NCBI RefSeq assembly: GCF_019655055.1
Contig: NZ_BPFA01000004.1
Location: forward strand, 143,835-207,834
Reading direction: 5' to 3'
Origin: Shewanella sp. MBTL60-112-B2
GTDB taxonomy: Bacteria; Pseudomonadota; Gammaproteobacteria; Enterobacterales; Shewanellaceae
Length of the DNA stretch: 64,000 bases
This document shows positions 34,725-43,322 of this stretch, one piece after another. Position 1 is the first letter of the stretch, and each line of letters opens with the position of its first letter. The notes below the pieces were generated by a model that made no database searches, was not told the DNA's origin, and saw only the letters and a program-made list of their open reading frames with translations. Made by a program: the position numbers and the translations under genes.

Positions 34725-35954
34725 ATGGAAACACAATTAATTGAAATTAAAGATTTCGTCTCTTTTACCTTAGCGATCATCGCGCTATTTATTGGTAAAT
34801 ATATTATTTCTCGCTATGAATTACTCAGGAAATACAGTATTCCTGAGCCCGTTGTCGGTGGCTTTGCCTGCGCGGCGATTGTCGGCATTCTTTACTACGC
34901 TTTCGATATTCAGGTTGAATTTAATCTGGAAATTCGTGATGTATTATTGCTGTACTTCTTTGCAGGTATTGGTTTAAAAGCCGATTTTGCAACACTGTTA
35001 AAAGGCGGTAAGCCGCTACTTATCTTGATTATCCTAGCCAGTGCATTCATCTTCTTGCAAAATTTTACAGGCGTGACCATTGCCACCTTATTTGGTTTAG
35101 ATCCCAAGGCAGGCCTGATGTCTGGTTCGATTTCACTCATAGGTGGTGTGGGCACGGCGATGGCCTGGACGCCAACATTCGTTGAAGAGCTGGGTATCGT
35201 AAATGCAAGTGAACTCGGTATAGCCTCTAATACCCTTGGACTGATTTCGGCCTGTGTGATTGGTGGCCCTATTGCTGCATATTTGATGAAGCGCCATAAA
35301 GTGCAAGCAAACCATGATTCAGATCTCGATATTGGTACCAGCCATCAGGCGGGGTCATCACATATTAAGGTCGACTACTTTGGTGTTTTACGAGCTTGGC
35401 TATGGCTAAACGTCACCCTGATCATTGGTTACTTTATCGATCTGGCCCTACAAGAAGCTGGGGTTAAGCTGCCTATGTTCGTCGCCTGCCTACTGGCGGG
35501 TATTATCATAGGTAATATAGGAAGAGCCATTCTAAATCGCAGAGAGGTCAAGGATAGAGCCTATTTAGACGATGCGTCTCAGGGCTTGTCGCTTATTCAA
35601 GATATCTGCTTGGGTATGTTCCTGACTATGGCTTTGATGAGTCTTAAGATTTGGGAGTTAGAGGGTAGCTTGCTCTATATCTCGGTAGTCATGGCCGTAC
35701 AGGTATTATTATCGATAGTATTTACCATCTTTGTGGTATTTAGAATGATGGGTAAAGACTATGAAGCTGCGGTTATTTGCTCAGGCTTTGGTGGGGTGAC
35801 TTTAGGTTCTACTGCTACGGCAATTGTGAATATGACGGCAGTGACTCAGCAGTATGGTGCAGCCCATAGAGCCTTTATTATTGTGCCACTGGTATGCGGT
35901 TTCTTTATCGATATTATCAATGCCATGATTATTAATTTGTTCGTCTATTTTTAA
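34725..35954 (+). CDS. gltS: Sodium/glutamate symporter GltS
   Basis: 409 residues with about ten membrane helices. Family motifs are visible in both halves: YSIPEPVVGGFACAAIVG, LYFFAGIGLKADF, SGSISLIGGVGTAMAW and, in the second half, CSGFGGVTLGSTATAIVNM, the duplicated glycine-rich re-entrant loops of the ESS/GltS family. It takes up glutamate with sodium. With gadB and the AspT-like exchanger it makes a loose glutamate cluster. A terminator follows. Confidence 0.93.
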   Translation: METQLIEIKDFVSFTLAIIALFIGKYIISRYELLRKYSIPEPVVGGFACAAIVGILYYAFDIQVEFNLEIRDVLLLYFFAGIGLKADFATLLKGGKPLLILIILASAFIFLQNFTGVTIATLFGLDPKAGLMSGSISLIGGVGTAMAWTPTFVEELGIVNASELGIASNTLGLISACVIGGPIAAYLMKRHKVQANHDSDLDIGTSHQAGSSHIKVDYFGVLRAWLWLNVTLIIGYFIDLALQEAGVKLPMFVACLLAGIIIGNIGRAILNRREVKDRAYLDDASQGLSLIQDICLGMFLTMALMSLKIWELEGSLLYISVVMAVQVLLSIVFTIFVVFRMMGKDYEAAVICSGFGGVTLGSTATAIVNMTAVTQQYGAAHRAFIIVPLVCGFFIDIINAMIINLFVYF

Positions 35955-35981
35955 GCTTTAATTTTTACAATTGAGACAGGT

Positions 35982-36007
35982 AAAAGGGAGCAAAAGCTCC
36001 CTTTTTT
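35982..36007 (+). terminator. Terminator after gltS
   Basis: AAAAGGGAGC-AAAA-GCTCCCTTTT followed by more T. Confidence 0.92.
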
Positions 36008-36072
36008 CTTATGTTGCGTGAACCTTTTGCTCCGCTGCATCGTCTTTATTAAACAGACATAGGAGAGCACTT

Positions 36073-36606
36073 ATTAGCATACAACAAGCACAAATTGAGC
36101 TTTGGGTATTAGAAGTGCAGTCCGGTGACAGCAATGCATTTGCCAATCTATGCCAGCACTTTTATCCCCGTGCGATTAGCTTTGCCGTTAAGCTCTGCGG
36201 TGACGTACATCTAGCTGAAGACGCCGTGCAGAATGCGTTAATTAGGCTAGCTAAAACCGTAAATAAACTTCAGGATCCAGGCGCAATAAATAGTTGGGTG
36301 TTTAAACTCGTACGCTGGCAAGTGCAAGATTTGCTCAAGCAGCAAAAACGATACCAGCCAATGGAAGGTACAGAGCCTCTTGTCCGAAATGACAAGTTTG
36401 ATGATGGTGATTTGGCTAAAGCGCTTGCCAAACTCCCAGATATAGAAGGGCAAGTTATTCATCTTTTTTATCTCGAGGGCTTGAGTTTAAAGGAGATAGC
36501 CAAGGTGCTTGAGATCCCACAAGGAACCGTTAAGTCGCGTTTATTTAGAGCAAGAGAGCGCTTAAAGCAAACATTAGACTCAGTATCGGATTCGGGATCT
36601 GAATAG
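36073..36606 (+). CDS. ECF sigma factor with probable ATT start codon
   Basis: About 177 residues. Sigma-2 (GDSNAFANLCQHFYPRAISFAVKLCGDVHLAEDAVQNALIRLAKTV begins the domain, WVFKLVRWQVQD region 2.4) and sigma-4 (LPDIEGQVIHLFYLEGLSLKEIAKVLEIPQGTVKSRLFRARERL) are complete. No ATG, GTG or TTG occurs in frame between a TGA at 36019 and GTG 36115, yet 14 family-like residues (SIQQAQIELWVLEVQSGD) lie before that GTG, and AGGAG at 36061-36065 is spaced 7 nt from ATT at 36073. Start from ATT is therefore inferred. It is followed closely by a small membrane protein that may be its regulator. Confidence 0.82.
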   Translation: MSIQQAQIELWVLEVQSGDSNAFANLCQHFYPRAISFAVKLCGDVHLAEDAVQNALIRLAKTVNKLQDPGAINSWVFKLVRWQVQDLLKQQKRYQPMEGTEPLVRNDKFDDGDLAKALAKLPDIEGQVIHLFYLEGLSLKEIAKVLEIPQGTVKSRLFRARERLKQTLDSVSDSGSE

Positions 36607-36636
36607 CGATTAGAACAAACAGTAGGAGTAGAGATT

Positions 36637-37008
36637 ATGGATATCGATGAAAAGATCCGTCAGCAGCTGCTAAAGGAGTCGGAGCAGATAAATAGTCGAC
36701 TTAAGCGCGATCCAAGCTTATTTGCCATGCTAGGCGATGCCTACAAGGGGCGTTTAGGTGGCTGGATGATCCTAATGAGCATTATTGCCTTTGTGTTGAG
36801 TTTGCTTATGTTGTGGTCAGGCTATCAATTCTTTTTTGTTGTGGTGAGCCCAGCGGAGCTAATCAAGTGGGGAGTGACGCTTTTGCTGGCAAGTATGATG
36901 CAAATCGCGATTAAGATGTGGATCTATAACGAGATGAATAGAAATGCGATTCAACGAGAGATAAAGCGACTCGAATTAGCGATTGTGAAACTTGAAGGCA
37001 GCAAATGA
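36637..37008 (+). CDS. Small membrane protein next to the sigma factor (DUF6768-like)
   Basis: 123 residues: a charged N-terminal cytoplasmic segment (MDIDEKIRQQLLKESEQINSRL), two membrane helices (about 42-62 and 72-92) and a C-terminal basic/coiled tail (NEMNRNAIQREIKRLELAIVKLE). It resembles the DUF6768 family. The 30-base gap and shared direction with the sigma-factor gene, with an AGTAGGAG-like site, suggest an operon and a possible membrane anti-sigma role, although no zinc or anti-sigma motif is visible. Confidence 0.7.
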   Translation: MDIDEKIRQQLLKESEQINSRLKRDPSLFAMLGDAYKGRLGGWMILMSIIAFVLSLLMLWSGYQFFFVVVSPAELIKWGVTLLLASMMQIAIKMWIYNEMNRNAIQREIKRLELAIVKLEGSK

Positions 37009-37018
37009 TTGGTATTTC

Positions 37019-37047
37019 AGCGTGGACAGGCAACAAGTCCACGCTTT
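37019..37047 (+). terminator. Terminator after the sigma-factor operon
   Basis: AGCGTGGAC/GTCCACGCT stem with a 9-nt loop and TTTT. Confidence 0.8.
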
Positions 37048-37070
37048 TACGTTGCCATAGCAACTGACTG

Positions 37071-37616
37071 CTACTTTAAAAGCTCAGCTACTACACGCTT
37101 TAATAGAAACGTTTCTCGTTCAATCGACATACCTTTTTTAGGGCTATGTGCCATGGTGTGTTCGTTGTGCGCAATAGCTTGATGGATGTTGATCCATACT
37201 GGCGTCATCCCATTTTGAATTTCATGAGCTTCTAGCCGAGTCTCACCCAGTTCAGCATGGATATCGCAAACAAAGCAGAATGATTCCATATGTACTACAT
37301 CAAAATCATCCTTGTACCAGGGGCGAAACTCTTCGTAGCGGCCAAAATCACTAATGACCTCGATATTTTTAGCGCCAGTTTCTTCCTCTAACTCACGGAT
37401 CAGGCCACAGCGAATATCCTCACCTTCATCGACGCCACCACCTGGAATACTGTAATCATGATAACGTTCGGTGTAGAGCATTAAGATCTCTTCACCCTTG
37501 AGGATAATGCCGCGAGCCGCTTGGCGATGGAAGCTTTTAGTCGCAAGTTCATCTGCGGTAAGCTGAGCAATATCGGCATGAATAGTGGATTTTAACAGAC
37601 GCATGGAGTGACTCAT
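37071..37616 (-). CDS. NUDIX hydrolase
   Basis: 181 residues with the full NUDIX box GGGVDEGEDIRCGLIRELEEETGA, which binds divalent metal and cleaves nucleoside diphosphate-linked compounds. A flanking region (HRQAARGIILKGEEILMLYTERYHDYSIPG) gives the usual leading strand of the fold. The substrate is not predictable from sequence. It is transcribed alone between the sigma-factor operon and the methyltransferase gene. Confidence 0.9.
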   Translation of the reverse strand: MSHSMRLLKSTIHADIAQLTADELATKSFHRQAARGIILKGEEILMLYTERYHDYSIPGGGVDEGEDIRCGLIRELEEETGAKNIEVISDFGRYEEFRPWYKDDFDVVHMESFCFVCDIHAELGETRLEAHEIQNGMTPVWINIHQAIAHNEHTMAHSPKKGMSIERETFLLKRVVAELLK

Positions 37617-37680
37617 TGTTTTAAATTAGTGGTAGCTTAAGGTTATTAACCAAGCCCTGTCTTACAAGCTATTACTTGAG

Positions 37681-38469
37681 CTAAATGCTGGCATGTAGCT
37701 TTTGATAATCAGTAATAACAGTGTTGATAAAGGTTTGCTCTGCTTCTAGCTCAGCTTGTTGTTCAGCACTGAGCTTAGCTTTCGCTAAGCCTTGAGCAAT
37801 CCGCTGATAATGCTTTAGTGTATTTTGCAAATAACATTTATCTAAATTTCGGTTTAAATTCCACATGTTAGAGCCCACTGCGCTGAGAGGAACTTGGCTT
37901 GTACTCGACAGGTGTAAGATCTCGTAGAAGCGTTTGTTCTCTTGCATCAGGTGCTCATCGATAAGCCCTAAACCTAACTGCGCCATTGCAGTGCGCACTT
38001 TATAGATGTGATGCACAGGGCACAGAATAAACTCCAATGAGTGCTGTGGATGGCGAGCAATAATTTGCTGAACCAGTTCTATGGTGAGTTCGCCGCCGAC
38101 ACCTGCGATGATAATTAACTGACGTTGCGCCTTGTCGGCTAGAGCAAGCTGAGCCACATCGAGGCAATGTACTTGCCAATAGCTTTGGCTGTCGTTCAAT
38201 GGGCATTTGCTAAACTGACTTGTATTTACCGTTATGTCGACTGAAGCGCCCTGTTGCTCTAGCTCAGCATCTGGGTAAAACCGTTGTAGTTTTTGTTGCA
38301 CTTCAAGCATTAGGCTGGGTACAACATCGACAAAGTGAATGTTGTGAGCGGCCTTTCTCGCTAAAAGCGCGGCGCCGAGTAAGCCGTGATCGCAGCAGCA
38401 ATCCCAGATATGCTCGTATCTTGGCTCTATCATGCTATCTATCTGTTTCAGGCGCTGACTAATTTTCAA
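37681..38469 (-). CDS. TrmK-family tRNA (adenine-22-N1) methyltransferase-like protein
   Basis: 262 residues: MKISQRLKQIDSMIEPRYEHIWDCCCDHGLLGAALLARKAAHNIHFVDVVPS has the SAM-binding DCCCDHG loop of the TrmK/YqfN family, and QRQLIIIAGVGGELTIELVQ and LILCPVHH-like segments follow. TrmK makes m1A22 in tRNA in Gram-positive bacteria; gammaproteobacterial relatives such as this are less studied, so the tRNA target is inferred from family only. The C-terminal third is helical. Confidence 0.8.
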   Translation of the reverse strand: MKISQRLKQIDSMIEPRYEHIWDCCCDHGLLGAALLARKAAHNIHFVDVVPSLMLEVQQKLQRFYPDAELEQQGASVDITVNTSQFSKCPLNDSQSYWQVHCLDVAQLALADKAQRQLIIIAGVGGELTIELVQQIIARHPQHSLEFILCPVHHIYKVRTAMAQLGLGLIDEHLMQENKRFYEILHLSSTSQVPLSAVGSNMWNLNRNLDKCYLQNTLKHYQRIAQGLAKAKLSAEQQAELEAEQTFINTVITDYQKLHASI

Positions 38470-38572
38470 ACAAGCTCTCGATATCGAACGACAAAGGCGG
38501 CTATTTTAAATGATCTCATGGGGAGCGAGTCAATAATTATCAGACTCAGGCTCCATTTTCGCACTTCCTCGA

Positions 38573-39277
38573 TTAGAGCATTTCGTTATTGGAGACAAGG
38601 GTGACTAGCTGAGTAGATTGTGAAGCATTTTCCGCTTGTACTGGCTCAGCTTGTACTGCTAGTGCATGAGCTAACATGGCGTTAGCCACTTTGTCAGCTT
38701 CTATAGGGCGATATTGCTTCAAAGCGCCGATAAACAGAGGTGAGATAAGTCGAAACAGCTGTTTTCCCATATCTTCTAGTAATCGGGCTTCGCTACGTTT
38801 ACCTAATAGTAAGCTTGGCTGAAACAGCCATAAGCGTTTAGTCAATCTTGGTTGTTGGCTGTGAGTGATGATTTCTGCAAGCGCCTCTTGAGTTTCACCC
38901 TTGACGCGATTATAGAAAGTCTTTGATTGGCTGTTTGCCCCGAGCGCAGTGACTACATAGTTACAATTAGCCTGGCATTTAGCGATAAAGTCGATGCAAG
39001 CGGTTTTATCTACTGCGATAAAAGCATCTTGGCTACCGGCTTTCTTGATCGTGGTACCTAAGCAGCAAAAGGCATGGTCGATTGTAAAGGGTAATGCTAG
39101 CTGCTGAAGTTCGCTAAGAGAGCAGGAGATAAAACTTACTTGAGTTGCTAGAGCGTTATTATAGTGGGGCTGTTTTCTCCCCAGCACGAGAATATTTTCA
39201 TATTGACCTGAGTCGATTAACTTCTGTAGCAGGTGTTGTCCGATAAGCCCTGTGGCACCAATGATTGCAGCGTTCAT
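38573..39277 (-). CDS. NAD(P)-binding Rossmann protein (HTATIP2/epimerase-like)
   Basis: 234 residues with an N-terminal NAD(P) motif MNAAIIGATGLIGQHLLQKLI, then FCCLGTTIKKAGSQDAFIAVDK, and YNRVKGETQEAL in place of the YxxxK site, as in the atypical SDRs related to human HTATIP2/TIP30. No particular substrate can be given. Near the C-terminus AEPVQAENA follows ALAVQAEPV, a short internal repeat. It is read in the same direction as the TrmK-like gene but about 100 bases apart. Confidence 0.8.
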   Translation of the reverse strand: MNAAIIGATGLIGQHLLQKLIDSGQYENILVLGRKQPHYNNALATQVSFISCSLSELQQLALPFTIDHAFCCLGTTIKKAGSQDAFIAVDKTACIDFIAKCQANCNYVVTALGANSQSKTFYNRVKGETQEALAEIITHSQQPRLTKRLWLFQPSLLLGKRSEARLLEDMGKQLFRLISPLFIGALKQYRPIEADKVANAMLAHALAVQAEPVQAENASQSTQLVTLVSNNEML

Positions 39278-39378
39278 TTCAGTCTTAGCTAAGAGGGTTA
39301 ATAGTGTCAGTTTAGAGGCTGTGCACTGGGAAGCAAATACTATTTATTTTTGCTCACCATACCTTTGCTAACAGTAAC

Positions 39379-39405
39379 AAAAAAGGCCTGAAGAACAGGC
39401 CTTTT
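39379..39405. terminator. Terminator downstream of pepT
   Basis: AAAAGGCCTG-AAGAA-CAGGCCTTTT, flanked by A's that give the T tract on the minus strand. Confidence 0.9.
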
Positions 39406-39438
39406 AAACGAGATTAACAGGTGTTGTTATAGCAATCG

Positions 39439-40665
39439 CTACTCTTTGTGTTGGGCTGTGAGTTTGGCGATTTCAATAATGGTCTCGGTAGCTTTCACCA
39501 TGGACTCGACACATACATATTCGTGTTTGCCGTGGAAGTTATGCCCGCCGGTAAATAGGTTAGGGCATGGCAGTCCCATGTAAGAAAGACGAGAACCGTC
39601 TGTTCCACCACGAATAGGTTTGATGAGCGGCTCAATACCTAAGTTTTGCATCGCTTGTTTGGCGATATCGATAATATGTGGATACGGTAACACTTGTTGC
39701 TTCATGTTCAAGTAAGAGTCTTCAACATCTATGGTTAGCTGACCTATGCTGAGTTCGGCATTATATTTTTCCACTAATTCTGTTAGCCAGCGCTTTCTCT
39801 GCTCAAACAATTCAAAGTCAAAATCACGGATAATATAAGTCAGTGTTGCTTTTTCTGTTACGCCTTCCATACCCAGTAGATGGAAGAAACCCTCATAATC
39901 GCGGCTATTCTCTGGTGTATCCTTTAATGGCATCTTAGCGTGAAAGCGTGCAGCGATGGTTTGGGCATTGACCATCACACCGTAAGCTGTACCAGGGTGA
40001 CAGTTATTACCAGAGGCTGTAATGGTTGCAGTAGCGGCGTTAAAGTTCTCGTATTCAAATTCACCGACTTGGCCACCGTCAATGGTGTAGGCCCACTGAG
40101 CGCCAAAACTCTCTACATTAAAATGGTCGGCGCCGCGGCCAATCTCTTCATCTGGGGTGAAACAGAGCCTAATTTTACCGTGAGGGATCTCGGGGTGAGT
40201 CAACAGATGATGCAGTGCACTGATGATCTCGGCAATACCAGCTTTATCATCACCACCGAGTAGGCTAGTCCCATCAGTTGTTATAAGCGTTTGGCCAACA
40301 TATTGATTTAGGCTGCTAAATTGCTTAGGTGATAACACCTCTTCAAGGCCTAATTGAATGTCTTCGCCGTTATAGTTTTCAATCACTTGAGGCGTAACAT
40401 TTTTGCCACTGAAATCAGGAGCTGTGTCTAAATGAGCGATAAAACCTATGCTAGGCGCGTTTTCAACATTGGCAGGCACAGTGGCGGTTAAATAACCTTT
40501 ATCTGAAAGCTGTACATCTTCAAACCCAAGGCTGACAAGCTCTTGACGTAAATGCTGAGCAAATACAAATTGGCTATGAGTACTAGGTACATTCTGGCTT
40601 TGGCCGTCAGATTGTGTGTCAAAACTGACGTAGCTTAAGAATCGCTCAAGTAACTGTTGCTTCAT
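39439..40665 (-). CDS. pepT: Peptidase T (tripeptide aminopeptidase)
   Basis: 408 residues, the family length. Motifs of the M20B metallopeptidases are present: IGFIAHLDTAPDFSG (metal-ligand His, catalytic Asp), TTDGTSLLGGDDKAG (bridging Asp), CFTPDEEIGRG (general-base Glu), TIDGGQVGE and GGTDGSRLSYMGLPCPNLFTGGHNFHGKHE. The enzyme removes the N-terminal residue from tripeptides in the cytoplasm with two zinc ions. It is monocistronic. Confidence 0.96.
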   Translation of the reverse strand: MKQQLLERFLSYVSFDTQSDGQSQNVPSTHSQFVFAQHLRQELVSLGFEDVQLSDKGYLTATVPANVENAPSIGFIAHLDTAPDFSGKNVTPQVIENYNGEDIQLGLEEVLSPKQFSSLNQYVGQTLITTDGTSLLGGDDKAGIAEIISALHHLLTHPEIPHGKIRLCFTPDEEIGRGADHFNVESFGAQWAYTIDGGQVGEFEYENFNAATATITASGNNCHPGTAYGVMVNAQTIAARFHAKMPLKDTPENSRDYEGFFHLLGMEGVTEKATLTYIIRDFDFELFEQRKRWLTELVEKYNAELSIGQLTIDVEDSYLNMKQQVLPYPHIIDIAKQAMQNLGIEPLIKPIRGGTDGSRLSYMGLPCPNLFTGGHNFHGKHEYVCVESMVKATETIIEIAKLTAQHKE

Positions 40666-40870
40666 AATCTTAGTTTCTAAAATAGCAAAAAGTGTTTTGA
40701 GTCTAGCAAGGCAAAAGCGGAATTCATTAGATATTGATCAAGTTTTTCTTAATGGGTTAATATTAGTCAAGGCTAATGTGGTGTTGATGGCCGCGGAAAT
40801 GCTGCTACCGAAAGGCAAATAGTTTGGTTATATTAGGCCACAGATTTTGCTGTTTAAGAGATAAATATAA

Positions 40871-41641
40871 ATGGATATAGCTTGGCTGCAGTTAGGGCTA
40901 TTTATGCTGGTGCTATTGATCCCCTTAGCAATTGGACGGTATTTTCAATTAGGCTTAAGCCGCGATATGGCATGGTCAGTAGTGCGGATGACGGCGCAGT
41001 TGATTTTGGTTGGCCTCTATCTGCAATACCTATTTTTACTCGATAACCTTTGGGTAAACCTTGCATGGTTACTGGTGATGTTGCTAGTTGGTTCAAGCGC
41101 TATTATTAGTAAGGCTAAATTACCCAAAAAACGACTCTATATGCCGGTGTTTTCTGGTCTAGCCTTAGGTATGTTGCCGGTGCTTTGGCTGATGATGGTC
41201 TATCTATTAGCACCTGAACCTCTGTATACCGCGCAATATTTGATCCCTACCGCGGGCATGCTTTTAGGTAATTGTTTGAGCGGCAATATTGTTGCATTGC
41301 AGCGACTGTTTGGTGCTTTCAATGATAGAAAATCTGAGTATCAAGGTGCGTTGGCACTTGGTGCCTCACCAGCTCAGGCGAGCTTGCCATTTATGCAATC
41401 GGCGATGCAGCAATCTTTTGCCCCGATTCTTGCTTCTATGGCAACTATGGGTCTAGTTACACTGCCCGGCATGATGACGGGACAGATTTTAGGTGGTGTA
41501 GATCCGCTAATTGCTATTAAGTATCAACTAGTGATCTCTGTGGCTATTTTTGTCACTTTATCCATATCTGTCTCAACCACATTAGTGCTGTGTATTCGCA
41601 GTGCCATTACAGAGACAGGCCGAGTGCGGATCAGCCTTTAA
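40871..41641 (+). CDS. fetB: FetB-like ABC transporter permease (UPF0014)
   Basis: 256 residues with seven or so membrane helices and the UPF0014/YbbM signature PTAGMLLGNCLSGNIVALQRLFG and GALALGASPAQASLPFMQSAMQQSFAPILASMATMGLVTLPGMMTGQILGG. In E. coli FetAB exports iron and gives peroxide resistance. The ATPase gene fetA is not adjacent on either side, so its partner must be elsewhere or different. A terminator follows. Confidence 0.88.
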   Translation: MDIAWLQLGLFMLVLLIPLAIGRYFQLGLSRDMAWSVVRMTAQLILVGLYLQYLFLLDNLWVNLAWLLVMLLVGSSAIISKAKLPKKRLYMPVFSGLALGMLPVLWLMMVYLLAPEPLYTAQYLIPTAGMLLGNCLSGNIVALQRLFGAFNDRKSEYQGALALGASPAQASLPFMQSAMQQSFAPILASMATMGLVTLPGMMTGQILGGVDPLIAIKYQLVISVAIFVTLSISVSTTLVLCIRSAITETGRVRISL

Positions 41642-41724
41642 GCTCAGCAACCTAATTTAGCCTGCGCCCTGTTCAATTGAACAGGACGGCATTGATGTGG
41701 AAAAATAAGATTACCCTAGAAAAT

Positions 41725-41763
41725 AAAAATGGCTGTACAGCATACGCTGACAGCCATTTTTTT
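41725..41763. terminator. Terminator after fetB
   Basis: AAAATGGCTGT/ACAGCCATTTT outer stem with an inner AGC/GCT stem, A tract before and T tract after; also usable for the minus-strand gene downstream of the repeat. Confidence 0.85.
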
Positions 41764-41806
41764 ATTGAACGATCGCTTATTGAGCAGTCATTTGTTGGAA
41801 TTTATT

Positions 41807-41848
41807 TATTAAGTATTAAGTATTAAGTATTAAGTATTGAGTATTGAG
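41807..41848. repeat. 7-bp tandem repeat, six units
   Basis: Four TATTAAG units followed by two TATTGAG units, without interruption, located 8 bases beyond the stop codon of the small cysteine protein gene. Confidence 0.95.
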
Positions 41849-41855
41849 TGCGGCT

Positions 41856-42083
41856 TTACAGCACCAACTCCATATCCAGTTCAATATCAGTACAGCCTTT
41901 CTTGCAGCAGATGCCAGAAACACTGTCTTCTTGTCCTTTTACAGGCAGTTTCATTTGCAATGCTTGATTGCACACAGGGCACAGAACAGTGTTACCTTTA
42001 AAAACTCTTTTTATAAGGTTTTTCTGTTCATTAAAAGATTTTGCTGTGGTGTCATTAATCACCGAGAAATCCATTTTTGCCAT
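41856..42083 (-). CDS. Small cysteine-rich conserved protein
   Basis: 75 residues. The C-terminal half has CPVCNQALQMKLPVKGQEDSVSGICCKKGC, that is CxxC and CCxxxC pairs about 24 residues apart, likely a zinc ribbon. The N-terminal half (DFSVINDTTAKSFNEQKNLIKRV) is helical. No family name is recognised. The start ATG is preceded by an AAAGGCAAAAATT stretch. A 7-bp tandem repeat lies directly after its stop. Confidence 0.65.
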   Translation of the reverse strand: MAKMDFSVINDTTAKSFNEQKNLIKRVFKGNTVLCPVCNQALQMKLPVKGQEDSVSGICCKKGCTDIELDMELVL

Positions 42084-42305
42084 AAATAATTTTTGCCTTT
42101 GTAATGTCTATTCACAATATTGATTGTGTCTTCTAAGGCCGAGTATATCTAGGCTTTCAGTGGTAATAAAGCCCTAGTGTAACGAATAGCAATTAAGTGC
42201 GGTTTTTTAAGTTTACTCTTGCCCTAGCAGTTTCTTCGTTGAGAAGCTAAAAAGCTCTGAGTATACTTAGCCACTCTTTTACCCTCAGATTAAAGTTGAC
42301 TAAAT

Positions 42306-42467
42306 ATGAGTGATAATGCACCAGCAAGTGAGTTAGATACGGCGCCAGAAGAGGTGAAACTTGCAGTGGATCTTATTTTTTTGTTAGAGAGTCATCAGAT
42401 TGAGCCAGCTGTCGCTTTAGCAGCTCTTGAGATCGTTAAAACGGATCTAGAGGCTAAGCTGGCTTAA
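42306..42467 (+). CDS. rsmS: RsmS/YbaM-family small protein
   Basis: 53 residues, [53 protein letters not shown]. It lines up with E. coli YbaM ([42 protein letters not shown] as I recall it), a DUF2496 protein named RsmS for its regulatory effects in Pectobacterium. It is helical and acidic. It is followed within 110 bases by the DUF599 gene in the same direction. Confidence 0.85.
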   Translation: MSDNAPASELDTAPEEVKLAVDLIFLLESHQIEPAVALAALEIVKTDLEAKLA

Positions 42468-42569
42468 TAACACTAAGCTTATTTCTTGTATTAACTAATA
42501 AATCTACAGACTGGAAATAGCCAGCTGTTAGAACCGATTTTGACTCGTTTATTCTTGATGGACTCATGC

Positions 42570-43304
42570 ATGACTATTTCGTTACTCGACCTTTTTGCGC
42601 CATTTTGTTTTATAACTTGCTGGGTCGGCTATGCCTACTTTGCTAAGCGTAAAGCCAAAGATACTAACTGCATCGCTCGCTGTTTACATAAGCATCGTAT
42701 TAACTGGATGTATGAGTTATTAGGCCGCGAGGTACGAGTAGGTGATGCTGCATTACTTGCAAACCTAGAGCGCAATATAGCCTTTTTCGCATCGACTACC
42801 ATGTTTGTACTTGCTGGTGTGTTAACCCTGTTTGCTCAGGCCGAGCGTCTTGAAACCGTGATAGCAACCATCCCCTATGCAGCTAACCCCAATCATGCGC
42901 TCGTTCAAGTAAAGCTAGGTATGCTGACCTTTATTTTTGTGATGGCATTTTTCCAGTTCACCTGGTCTATGCGTCAATATGGCTTTTTAAATGTGATGGT
43001 GGGAGCGGCTCCTGTCGATAAGACTGGCAGCAATGACAACCTACTGCGTTACGCTAAGCAAATGGCGGTGGTGCAAGATCAAGCGGCTCACTCTTACAAT
43101 TATGGTTTACGTTGCTACTACTTTGCCATGGCGGCTTTGTGCTGGTTCTATCACCCATTTGCCCTGATTATCGCCAGTATTTTTGTGGTATACACCCTTT
43201 ATCACCGTGAGTTTAAATCTAAAGCTGTGGTGGCGATTACTGAAGGGCAAGAGTTGCTTAATATCGAGCGTGAAAACAAATATAAAACTAAGTTAGACAA
43301 CTAA
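42570..43304 (+). CDS. DUF599 integral membrane protein
   Basis: About 244 residues with four membrane helices (near residues 5-22, 70-90, 115-135, 195-225). The N-terminus MTISLLDLFAPFCFITCWVGYAYF and MYELLGREVRVGDAALLANLERNIAFFASTTMFVLAG are characteristic of DUF599. No function is known. The frame opens at a TTG (42540) and has ATGs at 42558 and 42570; the latter best matches family N-termini, though no good ribosome site marks any of them. Confidence 0.85.
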   Translation: MTISLLDLFAPFCFITCWVGYAYFAKRKAKDTNCIARCLHKHRINWMYELLGREVRVGDAALLANLERNIAFFASTTMFVLAGVLTLFAQAERLETVIATIPYAANPNHALVQVKLGMLTFIFVMAFFQFTWSMRQYGFLNVMVGAAPVDKTGSNDNLLRYAKQMAVVQDQAAHSYNYGLRCYYFAMAALCWFYHPFALIIASIFVVYTLYHREFKSKAVVAITEGQELLNIERENKYKTKLDN

Positions 43305-43322
43305 TTATATTCATATTGGTGA

